Below, piece after piece: positions 36,408-44,769 of a stretch of DNA of 64,000 nucleotides; within the stretch, counting starts at the first letter, position 1, and the number at the start of each line of letters is the position of its first letter. The position numbers and the translations under genes are program-made. Below the pieces are notes generated by a model that saw only the letters and a list, made by a program, of their open reading frames with translations, did no database searches and had not been told where the DNA came from. Origin of the DNA: Amycolatopsis sacchari (GTDB lineage: Bacteria; Actinomycetota; Actinomycetes; Mycobacteriales; Pseudonocardiaceae); the NCBI RefSeq assembly GCF_900114035.1, contig NZ_FORP01000003.1, positions 124,001 to 188,000 on the forward strand, read 5' to 3'.

Positions 36408-38037
36408 GGGGACCACCGTACTGCGCCCTGGCCGCCGACCTGGACACCTTCCCGCTGGAAGTGCGCGGCAGCTCACCGGGCCCGACCAGGTGGAACGCAC
36501 GCAGGGCGAGGTCGTGCTCCTGCGACACCGCGCGCCGCACCGCCCGCGCCACCTCCGCCTCGTCCGGCTCCGCGTCCCGCACCCGCTCCGCCACGACGGC
36601 GACACCTTCACCGCGGTCGTCCTCGACGGCGAACGCGGCGACGCGGTCCCGGCGGATCGCGGGATGCGCCTGCGCCACTGTGCCCTCGATGTCCTGCGGG
36701 TAGTGGTTGCGGCCGTCGATGACGATGAGGTCCTTGAGCCGCCCGGTGAGGTACAGGTCGCCGCGGTGCAGCACGCCGAGGTCCCCCGTCCGCAGCCACC
36801 CGTCGAGCCCTTCGAGGTGGTTGCCGAACGCGTCGTTCTCGCGCCGCCAGTACCCGGCCGCGACGTGGGGACCGTGCACCCACACCTCGCCCAGCACCCC
36901 GTCCGGCTGCACGCGCCCGTCGTGGACGATCCGGACCAGCTGCCCCACCGGCCTGCCCACGGACACCAGCTCCCGCCGCTGCGGGAAGTCCGGCCCCACT
37001 TCGACCGCCCGTCCCTCCGCGAGTGCGTCGCGGTCGAACGCGGTGATCGTCGGCCCTTCGGGACCGGCGCTCGTCACGTACACCGTGGCTTCGGCGAGAC
37101 CGTACGACGGACGGTGCGCCTCGCGGCGGAACCCGTACGGCCCGAACGCCTTCTGGAACTCCTCGACGGTCTGCGGGCGCACGGTTTCGGCTCCGTTGAG
37201 CGCGATCCGCACACCCGACAGGTCCAGACCTTCGCGGGGCGCCGCCTCGACGGCCAGGTCGTAGGCGAAGTTCGGCGCGGCGGTGAAGACGTCGGGGTAG
37301 TCCGACAGCTGCCGCAGCCACCGCTCGGGCCGCCGCACGAACTCCACGGGCGCCATGAACACCGACCGCGACCCCAGGAACACCGGCAGGCACACCAGCT
37401 GGACGAGCCCCATGTCGTGGAAGAACGGGATCCAGCCCGCACACGTCGTCCCACTGTCCACTTCGTACGCCAGGCTCGCCTGCCAGCAGCTCGCGACCAC
37501 GGCCCGGTGCGGGATGATCGCCCCGGCGGGTTTCCGCGTGGAGCCGGAGGTGTACTGCAGGTACGCGGGCGCTTCGGGGTCGACGGGGACCGGATCGGCG
37601 CCGGGACCGTCCAGCTCGTCGACCGCCAGCAGGTGCCGCGGCTCGCCGAGTTCCCGCACGCGCTCGAGCGTGGACGACGACGTCAGCCAGACCTCCGCCC
37701 CGCAGTCCTCCAGCGCGCCGAGCAGCCTGCCGCGGTGGGCGCGCAGCGACGGGTCGAACAGCGGCACCGCCACCATCCCGGCGGCGAGCACGCCGTAGAA
37801 CGCCACCGGATACGTGAGGTCCTGCGGCGCGACGATCGCGACGCGGTCACCCGGCTCCGCGATCTCCCGCAGCCGGTGCGCCACCACCCGCACGCGTTCG
37901 GCGAGCTGCGCCCACGTCAGGCTGTGCTCACCGCCGCCCCGGTAGTCGAGGAACGTGAACACCGGCCGGTCGTCCCCAGCCTTCGCGAACAGCCGATCGA
38001 GCAGTGAGCCGCGCAAAACGTCCTCGGGCACGGTCAT
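36400..38037 (-). CDS. Fatty-acyl-AMP ligase (FAAL/FadD32-like)
   Basis: A 545-residue ANL enzyme. P-loop LQYTSGSTRKPAGAIIPHRA, active-site segment IPFFHDMGLVQLVCLPVFLG, the FAAL signature region WLRQLSDYPDVFTAAPNFAY, YGLAEATVYVTS, the GDLGVLHRGDLYLTGRLKDL hinge and the Lys of TSSGKVSRS. The FxxPP-type features and the adjacent ACP indicate transfer of a fatty acid to ACP rather than CoA. ATG 38037; only 23 bp separate it from the divergent P450-like gene. Confidence 0.85.
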   Translation of the reverse strand: MTVPEDVLRGSLLDRLFAKAGDDRPVFTFLDYRGGGEHSLTWAQLAERVRVVAHRLREIAEPGDRVAIVAPQDLTYPVAFYGVLAAGMVAVPLFDPSLRAHRGRLLGALEDCGAEVWLTSSSTLERVRELGEPRHLLAVDELDGPGADPVPVDPEAPAYLQYTSGSTRKPAGAIIPHRAVVASCWQASLAYEVDSGTTCAGWIPFFHDMGLVQLVCLPVFLGSRSVFMAPVEFVRRPERWLRQLSDYPDVFTAAPNFAYDLAVEAAPREGLDLSGVRIALNGAETVRPQTVEEFQKAFGPYGFRREAHRPSYGLAEATVYVTSAGPEGPTITAFDRDALAEGRAVEVGPDFPQRRELVSVGRPVGQLVRIVHDGRVQPDGVLGEVWVHGPHVAAGYWRRENDAFGNHLEGLDGWLRTGDLGVLHRGDLYLTGRLKDLIVIDGRNHYPQDIEGTVAQAHPAIRRDRVAAFAVEDDRGEGVAVVAERVRDAEPDEAEVARAVRRAVSQEHDLALRAFHLVGPGELPRTSSGKVSRSAARAQYGGPHV

Positions 38038-38060
38038 CGCGTTCTACCGTGGGATCCGCC

Positions 38061-38930
38061 ATGGCACATGACCACACGGTACTGAGCACGCGGGCCGCCT
38101 GTCTGGCCGCTCTGCGAAGTTCCGCACTCAGCTCGAACCCGGGCTCGGCGCAGGCGAACCTGCTGTTCATGGACGGCCCCGCGCACACGCGGCTGCGCGA
38201 GGTGGTGCGTGGCATGATCGCGCGCGCCGAACCGCTGCCGCCGGACGTGCGTGCACGGATCGAGGGCATCGCCGGTGGGCTCGGCGACGAGTTCGACCTC
38301 GTCGCGGACTTCGCGCGCCCCGTCGCCGCTGCGGTGACGGCCGTGGTGCTGGGGGTCGACCTGCCGCCGCGGGTGATCGACGACATCGAGGCCGTGACGG
38401 CGAACCTCGACGCGTGGTTCGGCCGGGGCGGTGCCGCCGACACCGCGGCGTTGCGGCTGGCGATGTTCTTCGCGCGTGCCGGGGTGTTGCCGGAGGCGGA
38501 CGTGACCGAGGAGGAGCGCCTCGTCACCCCGGTGGTGCTGGCGCACGCGGCGTTCGAGAACTCGCGGAACTTCCTGGCGCTGGCCGGGTTGCGGCTCGTC
38601 GTGGAACGCCGGCCGGAGGACGCGCGGTCGCTCGCGAACGAAATCGTCCCGGCCCGGCTGGTCTACCGGCGGCCCACGGAGGACGTCGAGCTGGCCGGGC
38701 ACCCGGTGCGTGCCGGGCAGACGGTCGCCGTCCGGCTCGACGACGGCCTGCCGTTCGGCGCCGGTCCGCACACCTGCCCCGGCGCGGGTGTCGCGCTCGC
38801 CGAAGCCGACGTGGCGCTGTCCGCGCTCGCGCGGGTCCTGCGGCCCGGGCACCGGGTGCGTGAAGTGGAATACAGCACACACCCGGTGTTCCACGGCCTC
38901 GAACGGGCTGTGGTGCGGCTAGGAAACTGA
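38061..38930 (+). CDS. Shortened cytochrome P450-like protein
   Basis: A 289-residue protein with the heme loop [21 protein letters not shown]-terminal [16 protein letters not shown] and [19 protein letters not shown], all typical of bacterial P450s, which are about 400 residues. Missing or changed: the first helices, the I-helix A-G-x-[ED]-T oxygen motif ([14 protein letters not shown] here), the ExxR Arg (ANEIVPA, Pro in its place) and the 35-residue meander before the heme loop. Codon bias is normal, so this may be a heme protein with a new role rather than a fresh pseudogene. The 3' end overlaps glmM by 12 nt, convergent. Confidence 0.7.
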   Translation: MAHDHTVLSTRAACLAALRSSALSSNPGSAQANLLFMDGPAHTRLREVVRGMIARAEPLPPDVRARIEGIAGGLGDEFDLVADFARPVAAAVTAVVLGVDLPPRVIDDIEAVTANLDAWFGRGGAADTAALRLAMFFARAGVLPEADVTEEERLVTPVVLAHAAFENSRNFLALAGLRLVVERRPEDARSLANEIVPARLVYRRPTEDVELAGHPVRAGQTVAVRLDDGLPFGAGPHTCPGAGVALAEADVALSALARVLRPGHRVREVEYSTHPVFHGLERAVVRLGN

Positions 38931-40253
38931 CGAAACCACGCCGGCGAGCCGGTCGGCGGCGGTCTGCGCGACGTCGTGCGTCGGCGCCTCGACCATGACC
39001 CGCACCAGCTGCTCGGTGCCGGACTGCCGCAGCAGCACGCGGCCCTGCTCACCCAGCTCGGTCTCGACGGCCTGCACGGCGTCACGGACCGCGTCCGAGT
39101 TCACCACGGCCGCCTTGTCCGCGACGCGCACGTTGATCAGGACCTGCGGCAGCCGCCGCATGACCGACGCCAGGTCGGCGAGCGGCTTCCCGGTGGCGGC
39201 GACCCTGCTCATCAGGCGCAGCGCGGTCAGCAGGCCGTCGCCGGTGGTGGCGAGCGCGGGGAACACGACGTGCCCGGACTGCTCGCCGCCCAGCGCGAAC
39301 CCGCCGGCCCGCAGCTCCTCCAGCACGTAGCGGTCACCGACGGCGGTGGTGCGCAGCTGCACGCCGTGTTCGCGCATCGCCAGGTGCAGGCCCAGGTTGC
39401 TCATCACGGTCGCGACGAGGGTGCCGTGCGTCAGCTCACCCGCCTCGGCCATCGCGAGCGCGAGGACGGCCATGATCTGGTCCCCGTCGACGAGCTCGCC
39501 GGAGGCGTCGACGGCGAGGCAGCGGTCGGCGTCGCCGTCGTGCGCGATGCCGAGGTCCGCGCCGTGCTCGCGGACGGCGGCCTGCAGCTTGTCCATGTGC
39601 GTGGAGCCGCAGTCCTCGTTGATGTTGATGCCGTCGGGCTCCGCGGAGATCGCGACCACCTCGGCCCCGGCCTTGCGGTACACCTCGGGCGCGGCGAAGG
39701 AGGCGGCGCCGTTGGCGCAGTCGACCACGATCCGCAGCCCGGTCAGCGGGTGCGGCAGGGAGTCGAGCAGGTGCTGGGTGTAGCGGTCGAGCGCGTCGGG
39801 CACGTCGGTGACGCGGCCGATCCCGGCGCCGGTGGGGCGGCTGCCGTTGCCGGACAGGCCCGCCTCGATCTCGTCCTCGATGCCGTCGGGCAGCTTGTGC
39901 CCGCCCGCGGCGAACAGCTTGATCCCGTTGTCGGGCATGGGGTTGTGCGACGCGGAGATCATCACGCCGAGGTCGGCGTCCAGCGCGCCCACGAGGTGCG
40001 CCACGGCGGGCGTCGGCTGCACGCCGACCCGCAGCACGTCGGCGCCCGCGGAGGCGAGCCCCGCGACGACGGCCGCCTCCAGCATCTCGCCGCTCGCCCG
40101 CGGGTCCCGGCCGACGACGGCGACGGGGCGGTGCGAGCGGTCGTGCGCGGCGAGCACCCTGGCGGCGCTGGCCGCGACGGAGAGCGCCAGTTCCGGCGTC
40201 AGGTCCCCGTTCGCGAGACCACGAACCCCGTCGGTGCCGAACAGGCGAGCCAT
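38919..40253 (-). CDS. glmM: Phosphoglucosamine mutase
   Basis: A 444-residue enzyme converting GlcN-6-P to GlcN-1-P. The phospho-Ser loop is [16 protein letters not shown], the metal loop [14 protein letters not shown], the sugar loop [11 protein letters not shown] and the phosphate loop [37 protein letters not shown] is the standard N-terminus; AGGAGAG precedes ATG 40253. rplM-rpsI-glmM order is conserved in actinobacteria. Confidence 0.96.
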   Translation of the reverse strand: MARLFGTDGVRGLANGDLTPELALSVAASAARVLAAHDRSHRPVAVVGRDPRASGEMLEAAVVAGLASAGADVLRVGVQPTPAVAHLVGALDADLGVMISASHNPMPDNGIKLFAAGGHKLPDGIEDEIEAGLSGNGSRPTGAGIGRVTDVPDALDRYTQHLLDSLPHPLTGLRIVVDCANGAASFAAPEVYRKAGAEVVAISAEPDGININEDCGSTHMDKLQAAVREHGADLGIAHDGDADRCLAVDASGELVDGDQIMAVLALAMAEAGELTHGTLVATVMSNLGLHLAMREHGVQLRTTAVGDRYVLEELRAGGFALGGEQSGHVVFPALATTGDGLLTALRLMSRVAATGKPLADLASVMRRLPQVLINVRVADKAAVVNSDAVRDAVQAVETELGEQGRVLLRQSGTEQLVRVMVEAPTHDVAQTAADRLAGVVSSVS

Positions 40254-40408
40254 GTGTTTTCTCTCCTCGAACCTCTGTGCGACGCGGACAACCTAGCGCC
40301 CCCGCTTCCGACGTTAACCCCTGGCTCGGGCAGTGCCGTGGGGAGTGCCTTCTGCCCCACCGGACCTGCGCGAGGGCCGGGACCTGACGTCGCCGGCGCG
40401 GAAAACAA

Positions 40409-40444
40409 CGAAGGCGCCCATCCTGGTGTGGACGGGCGCCTTCG
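40409..40444 (-). terminator. Terminator after rpsI
   Basis: A perfect 11-bp stem (40409-40419 with 40434-40444) and a 14-nt loop, 15 nt after the rpsI stop; may partly separate glmM from rplM-rpsI. The rest of the 206-bp gap shows no gene. Confidence 0.7.
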
Positions 40445-40459
40445 CGGAGGCAGCGGCAA

Positions 40460-40965
<506 letters not shown>

Positions 40966-40969
<4 letters not shown>

Positions 40970-41418
40970 TGGGCGACCTGCGCGATCTTGGTGATCTCGT
41001 ACGGCTGCGGCTGCTGGGCGCTGTGCGGGTGCTCCGGGCCTGCGTAGACCTTGAGCTTCTTCGCCTGCGCGCGGCCGAGCTTGTTCTTCGGCAGCATGCC
41101 CTTGACGACCTTCTCCAGCAGCCGCTCGGGCCGGGTGTCCAGCAGCTCGCCGAACGAGCGCTTGCGCAGACCACCGGGGTAGCCGCTGTGCCGGTACGCG
41201 AACTTCTGCTCGCGCTTGTTACCGGTGAGAGCGACCTTCTCGGCGTTCACGATGATGACGAAGTCACCGGTGTCCACATGAGGGGCAAAGGTCGGCTTGT
41301 GCTTGCCGCGCAGCAGCGTGGCGACCTCGGTCGCGAGCCGGCCGAGCACGACATTCTCGGCGTCGATCACGTGCCAGGCACGGGTGACATCGCCAGGCTT
41401 GGGGCTGTACGTGGGCAA
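40966..41418 (-). CDS. rplM: 50S ribosomal protein L13
   Basis: A 150-residue uL13 with [40 protein letters not shown] and [20 protein letters not shown]. It starts at TTG 41418 ([11 protein letters not shown]) with GAGGTAG upstream. First gene of the rplM-rpsI-glmM unit. Confidence 0.96.
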
Positions 41419-41569
41419 GGGTCTACCTCGTCGTCAACTTGCGTGTGGGGTCGAGTGCGGGCCGAGCGCTTATAGCGCCGCAGCGCACAACGACATATGA
41501 AGATACCCCCTCACTCCGGTGCTCTGGAAAGCGGGGGTACCCGAGCCTGGCCCATACTACTGTGAGCCG
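41419..41569. promoter_or_regulatory. Divergent promoter region, rplM / lipoprotein gene
   Basis: A 151-bp gap. On the plus strand CATACTACT (41,552-41,560) lies about 10 nt before the lipoprotein GTG, consistent with a -10 box and a leaderless or very short leader. The rplM promoter should be near 41,470-41,510, where the sequence is AT-richer. Confidence 0.45.
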
Positions 41570-42457
41570 GTGACCGCCTGCCCACCGAGGACGAAGATGG
41601 CCGCTCTCGTGGCGGCGGTGGCGCTGCTCGTGAGCGCGTGCGGTGGCGCGAAGGCGGGGACCGCGGTGCCCAACGGCGCCGAGGCCGCGGCCTACGTGAG
41701 CGCCAAGTTCTCGTCGACGCTCGACAAGCTCGCCGACCGGCTCGACGGGACCGACAGCCGCAAGAGCGTGCTCGACACGTTCGCCCGGTTCGACACGAAG
41801 AAGATCAACAGCACCGTGAGCGCCGTGCAGCTCGGTGATCCGCCGGCGAGGCTCGCGAAGAACCACTCGAACCTCGACTCCAACGAGTACCTGGACATGT
41901 ACCACCCGGCGAACAGTCCCGTGGAGTACATGCTGCTGGGGCCGGTGTACGCGAGCCTCGCGCCCACACACTGGGTGTCGATGCCGTATACGGCGGGTGA
42001 TTTGAACGAGTGCTTCTGGGCCGGCGGGCAGGGGGTGTGCAAGCTGCTGGGGGCGGTGTCCGACTCGGTCGACCAGGGCCGGGCCAAGACGGCGACGAGC
42101 AAGGCGGACGGCGGGGTCGAGCTGACGGCGGATGTGACGCTCGACGCAGTGCTGCAGAACCGGGTGGTGGTGTTCCCGGAGTCGATCCTCGACCAGATCG
42201 GGCCGGAGATGAAGGCGCAGACCCTGCGGGCCCGGATCGTGATCGACGCGCGGGGGAAGCTGGCGGAGCTGCGGCTGGAGGGCACCGTGGCGGGCGGCGG
42301 GCACGAGGTCGAGCTGAGGACGCACTACCGCCTAGACGGCACCCCGACGGAGAACGACCTGCCGAAGCCCCCGGACCCGGCCGATGTGACGGTCCTCGCG
42401 GACAGCACCGCGGTGAGCGACTTCTACGCCCGCATGGGCGAGATCCAGGGCCGGTGA
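41570..42457 (+). CDS. Lipoprotein of unknown function
   Basis: A 295-residue exported protein. GTG 41570 gives a basic n-region, the hydrophobic stretch AALVAAVALLVSAC and Cys as lipobox (SAC, G). The mature part is helical then beta-rich (SSTLDKLADRLDGTDSRKSV; ELTADVTLDAVLQNRVVVFP; ARGKLAELRLEGTVAGGG) and vaguely resembles mycobacterial LprG/LppX-like lipid-binding lipoproteins, without a decisive motif. It is transcribed toward, and coupled by a GTGA overlap with, the next membrane protein, both beside the ESX genes. Confidence 0.65.
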   Translation: MTACPPRTKMAALVAAVALLVSACGGAKAGTAVPNGAEAAAYVSAKFSSTLDKLADRLDGTDSRKSVLDTFARFDTKKINSTVSAVQLGDPPARLAKNHSNLDSNEYLDMYHPANSPVEYMLLGPVYASLAPTHWVSMPYTAGDLNECFWAGGQGVCKLLGAVSDSVDQGRAKTATSKADGGVELTADVTLDAVLQNRVVVFPESILDQIGPEMKAQTLRARIVIDARGKLAELRLEGTVAGGGHEVELRTHYRLDGTPTENDLPKPPDPADVTVLADSTAVSDFYARMGEIQGR

Positions 42458-43857
42458 GGCGGATGGCGGAGGAGCGGTTGCCCGGGGATGGGGCGCGGCC
42501 GAAGGGCGCGGAGCGGGGCGCGACAGCGCCGGAGGGCGCGGTGCCCGGCAGGGCAGCGGAGCCGGGCGCGGTAGCGCCGGAGCCGGAGAGCGCGATGCCG
42601 CGGCCAGGCGCGGCAGCGGAGCCGGGCGGGACAGCGCCGGGCACGGTAGCGGCGGAGCGGGCGGGGTCGGTGCCGAGTGCGGCGCCCGGCGCGGCAACGC
42701 CGGAGCCGCAGAGGGCGGCAGCATCGGAGCCGGAAGGCGCGGTGCGGCAGGAGGAAGGTTCCGCCCCCGGAGCGGCGCCGGGTCAGTTTGCGGCCGAAGC
42801 CGCACCGGCCGTCGGGTCGGGGCGGACGGGAGGTGACGTGGCGCCGGGCCACCAGCCGGGGTTCAGCGTGGCGTCGGGAACTCAGCAGGGGCAGCCGGGG
42901 TCCGCGCAGGCCGTGCCGTCGGCGCCTCCGACCGGACAGCCGCCCATTCGCCAGGCAGGGTGGTGGCAGCCCGGCGGAGCGACGACGCAGCAGAGCGCAC
43001 CGTTCGCCGCTCCCCCGTCAGGCCAGCCCGCCGGACCGTGGCAGGGACGAGCACCCGGCGGCCCTGGATGGCCGGGGCAGCCGGACCCTCGGCAAGGATG
43101 GACTTCCCAGGGTTGGCCTCCTCCGGCACAGCCCTGGACGCAGCCGGGAAACGCAACCGGTGCCCGACCGGCACAGCCCCCGGGATCGCACCCCGTGCAG
43201 GCCTCCGGCCCCCAGCCGGTCCAGCCCTTCACTGGTCCGCAAGCGCAGCACTCCGGGCCGCAACCGGCGCACGCCACCGGACCCCAGCCGGTCCAGCACC
43301 TCACCGGCCCGCAAGCCCAGCCCTCCGGGCCGCACCCGGCGCACGCCACCGGACCCCAGCCGGTCCAGCCCTTCGGAAGCCAGCCAGCCCAGCCCTTCAC
43401 CGGCCAGCAAGCCCACGCCACCGGACCCCAGCCCACCGCCCCAGCCCCGGCCTACCCCTCCGCACCGCCCACACCGCCCGCGGCGCAGTACGGGGTGCCG
43501 GGGGCGACGTACGGGGGCTTCGGCGCGTTCGAGCCGAAGACCCGCCGTTCCCGCAAGCCGTGGCTCATCGGGGCGGTCGTCGTGCTCGTGGTGGCCGGGG
43601 GTGCGGGGGCGGCGTGGGGGCTCGGGGTGTTCGACGGGCCCACGCTGGACCGGCAGTCCGTTCAGGACGGTGTCGCCCGCGTGCTGCGCGACGACTTCGG
43701 CGAGCGTGACGTCGCGAACGTGAGCTGCCCCGAGGACCAGCCGGTCCGCACCGGAACGACGTTCGACTGTTCCGCCACCGTCGCGGGGCAGCCGAAGAAG
43801 ATCACCGTGCGGGTGCTCAACGACGAAGCCCAGTACGAGGTCGGCGCGCCGAAATAG
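42454..43857 (+). CDS. Pro/Gln-rich membrane protein with C-terminal DUF4333-like domain
   Basis: A 467-residue protein. Residues 1-350 are low-complexity: first Ala/Pro/Glu-rich, then Gln/Pro-rich with tandem units of the type ATGPQPVQ-TGPQAQ-SGP. One helix follows (WLIGAVVVLVVAGGAGAAWG), then an extracellular domain of about 75 residues (VQDGVARVLRDDFGERDVAN, VSCPEDQPVRTGTTFDCSAT) with two Cys, like DUF4333. GTG 42454 overlaps the lipoprotein stop (GTGA); ATG 42463 with GAGG before it is the alternative. The long tail would face the cytosol. Function unknown. Confidence 0.7.
   Translation: MRRMAEERLPGDGARPKGAERGATAPEGAVPGRAAEPGAVAPEPESAMPRPGAAAEPGGTAPGTVAAERAGSVPSAAPGAATPEPQRAAASEPEGAVRQEEGSAPGAAPGQFAAEAAPAVGSGRTGGDVAPGHQPGFSVASGTQQGQPGSAQAVPSAPPTGQPPIRQAGWWQPGGATTQQSAPFAAPPSGQPAGPWQGRAPGGPGWPGQPDPRQGWTSQGWPPPAQPWTQPGNATGARPAQPPGSHPVQASGPQPVQPFTGPQAQHSGPQPAHATGPQPVQHLTGPQAQPSGPHPAHATGPQPVQPFGSQPAQPFTGQQAHATGPQPTAPAPAYPSAPPTPPAAQYGVPGATYGGFGAFEPKTRRSRKPWLIGAVVVLVVAGGAGAAWGLGVFDGPTLDRQSVQDGVARVLRDDFGERDVANVSCPEDQPVRTGTTFDCSATVAGQPKKITVRVLNDEAQYEVGAPK
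43203..43440 (+). repeat. Tandem coding repeats (Gln/Pro-rich)
   Basis: About 240 bp with degenerate tandem units around GCCACCGGACCCCAGCC, spaced 75-84 bp, encoding ATGPQPVQ-type repeats in the preceding gene. Confidence 0.75.
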
Positions 43858-43864
43858 AGCACGA

Positions 43865-43899
43865 AAAAAGGGTCCCGGTGCGATACCGGGACCCTTTTT
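43865..43899. terminator. Bidirectional terminator
   Basis: A perfect 15-bp stem (43865-43879 with 43885-43899) with A5/T5 ends on both strands, between the DUF4333-like gene and the convergent WXG100 gene. Confidence 0.9.
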
Positions 43900-43916
43900 C
43901 GGACAGACCGGAAAGG

Positions 43917-44213
43917 TCAGCCGCCGAACATCTTGGTGATGCCCTGGTCCGTGGACTGGTAACCGTCGGCGATCTGCGGCAGCGCGGTCGCGATGCGAGC
44001 CAGCAGGCCCTTCATGTCCTCGAGCGCGCGGTTCCACTCGTCCTGGCGCTGGCGCCACGCTTCCTGCGCGTCACCGGTCCAGCTGTCGGTCAGCGGGGCG
44101 ATGTCCGACTTGAGCTTGTCGAACAGCGACTCGATCTCCCCACCGGTCTTCTTGCAGTCGTCCGCCGCCTGGTGAATCGTGGCGTAATCGACCTTCATGG
44201 CGCCGTCAGGCAT
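43917..44213 (-). CDS. WXG100 protein (EsxA/EsxT-like)
   Basis: A 98-residue helical-hairpin protein with the W-T-G turn (PLTDSWTGDAQEAWRQRQ) and the C-terminal export motif Y-x-x-x-D (GYQSTDQG). It forms an Esx pair with the gene just upstream. ATG 44213 has GGGAAGAA before it. Likely substrate of the EccC channel encoded downstream on the same strand. Confidence 0.92.
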   Translation of the reverse strand: MPDGAMKVDYATIHQAADDCKKTGGEIESLFDKLKSDIAPLTDSWTGDAQEAWRQRQDEWNRALEDMKGLLARIATALPQIADGYQSTDQGITKMFGG

Positions 44214-44259
44214 TTCTTCCCTCCGAGTCTAAAAAGTTCTGTGGATTTCCGGAAACGAC

Positions 44260-44577
44260 TTACAGGCCTTCGAGGGCGGCCTGCAGCGAGCTGATCTGCT
44301 GCTGCACGTCCTGGTCCTGCGTCTCGTACTGGACACCGGAGGACTTCAGCATCTCGGCGATGTGCTCGAGCGCGTCGTTCAGCTTCATGGACTTCTCCCC
44401 GAAAGCGTCCATGACCTGCTGGAAAACCTTGGCCGCCGGACCGTCCCAGCCCGCGCGCGTGGCCTCGATGTTGCTCGCCAGCTGCTTCAGGTTCTGGTCC
44501 ATCTGAAGCTTGGTCTCGTTCACCTTCGTGTGGGCGTCCGCGAACTGTGCCGGATCCCCAGTGAAACCGCCTGCCAT
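44260..44577 (-). CDS. WXG100 protein (EsxB/EsxU-like)
   Basis: A 105-residue partner with W-D-G (ATRAGWDGPAAKVFQQVM) and a C-terminal Y-x-x-x-D (VQYETQDQDV). It is the first gene of the pair. The 192-bp upstream gap has a 9-bp inverted repeat (44653-44661 with 44716-44724) that may be regulatory. Confidence 0.92.
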   Translation of the reverse strand: MAGGFTGDPAQFADAHTKVNETKLQMDQNLKQLASNIEATRAGWDGPAAKVFQQVMDAFGEKSMKLNDALEHIAEMLKSSGVQYETQDQDVQQQISSLQAALEGL

Positions 44578-44769
44578 GAGAGGGTGCCCCCTTCGCTCGT
44601 GGTTTGTCCGTACTGCTTGGTGGGTACGAACCTACGACGAAGACCTTGCCAGAATCGGTTCCCGCTTGTCGCGGATTGCCCCGAAGTAGTTGCGAGAGTG
44701 AATGCCCGAACGGGCAACCGATTCGGAAAACCGTCCCCCACCTCGGAAAACAGCGCGGATTCGCAGCTG

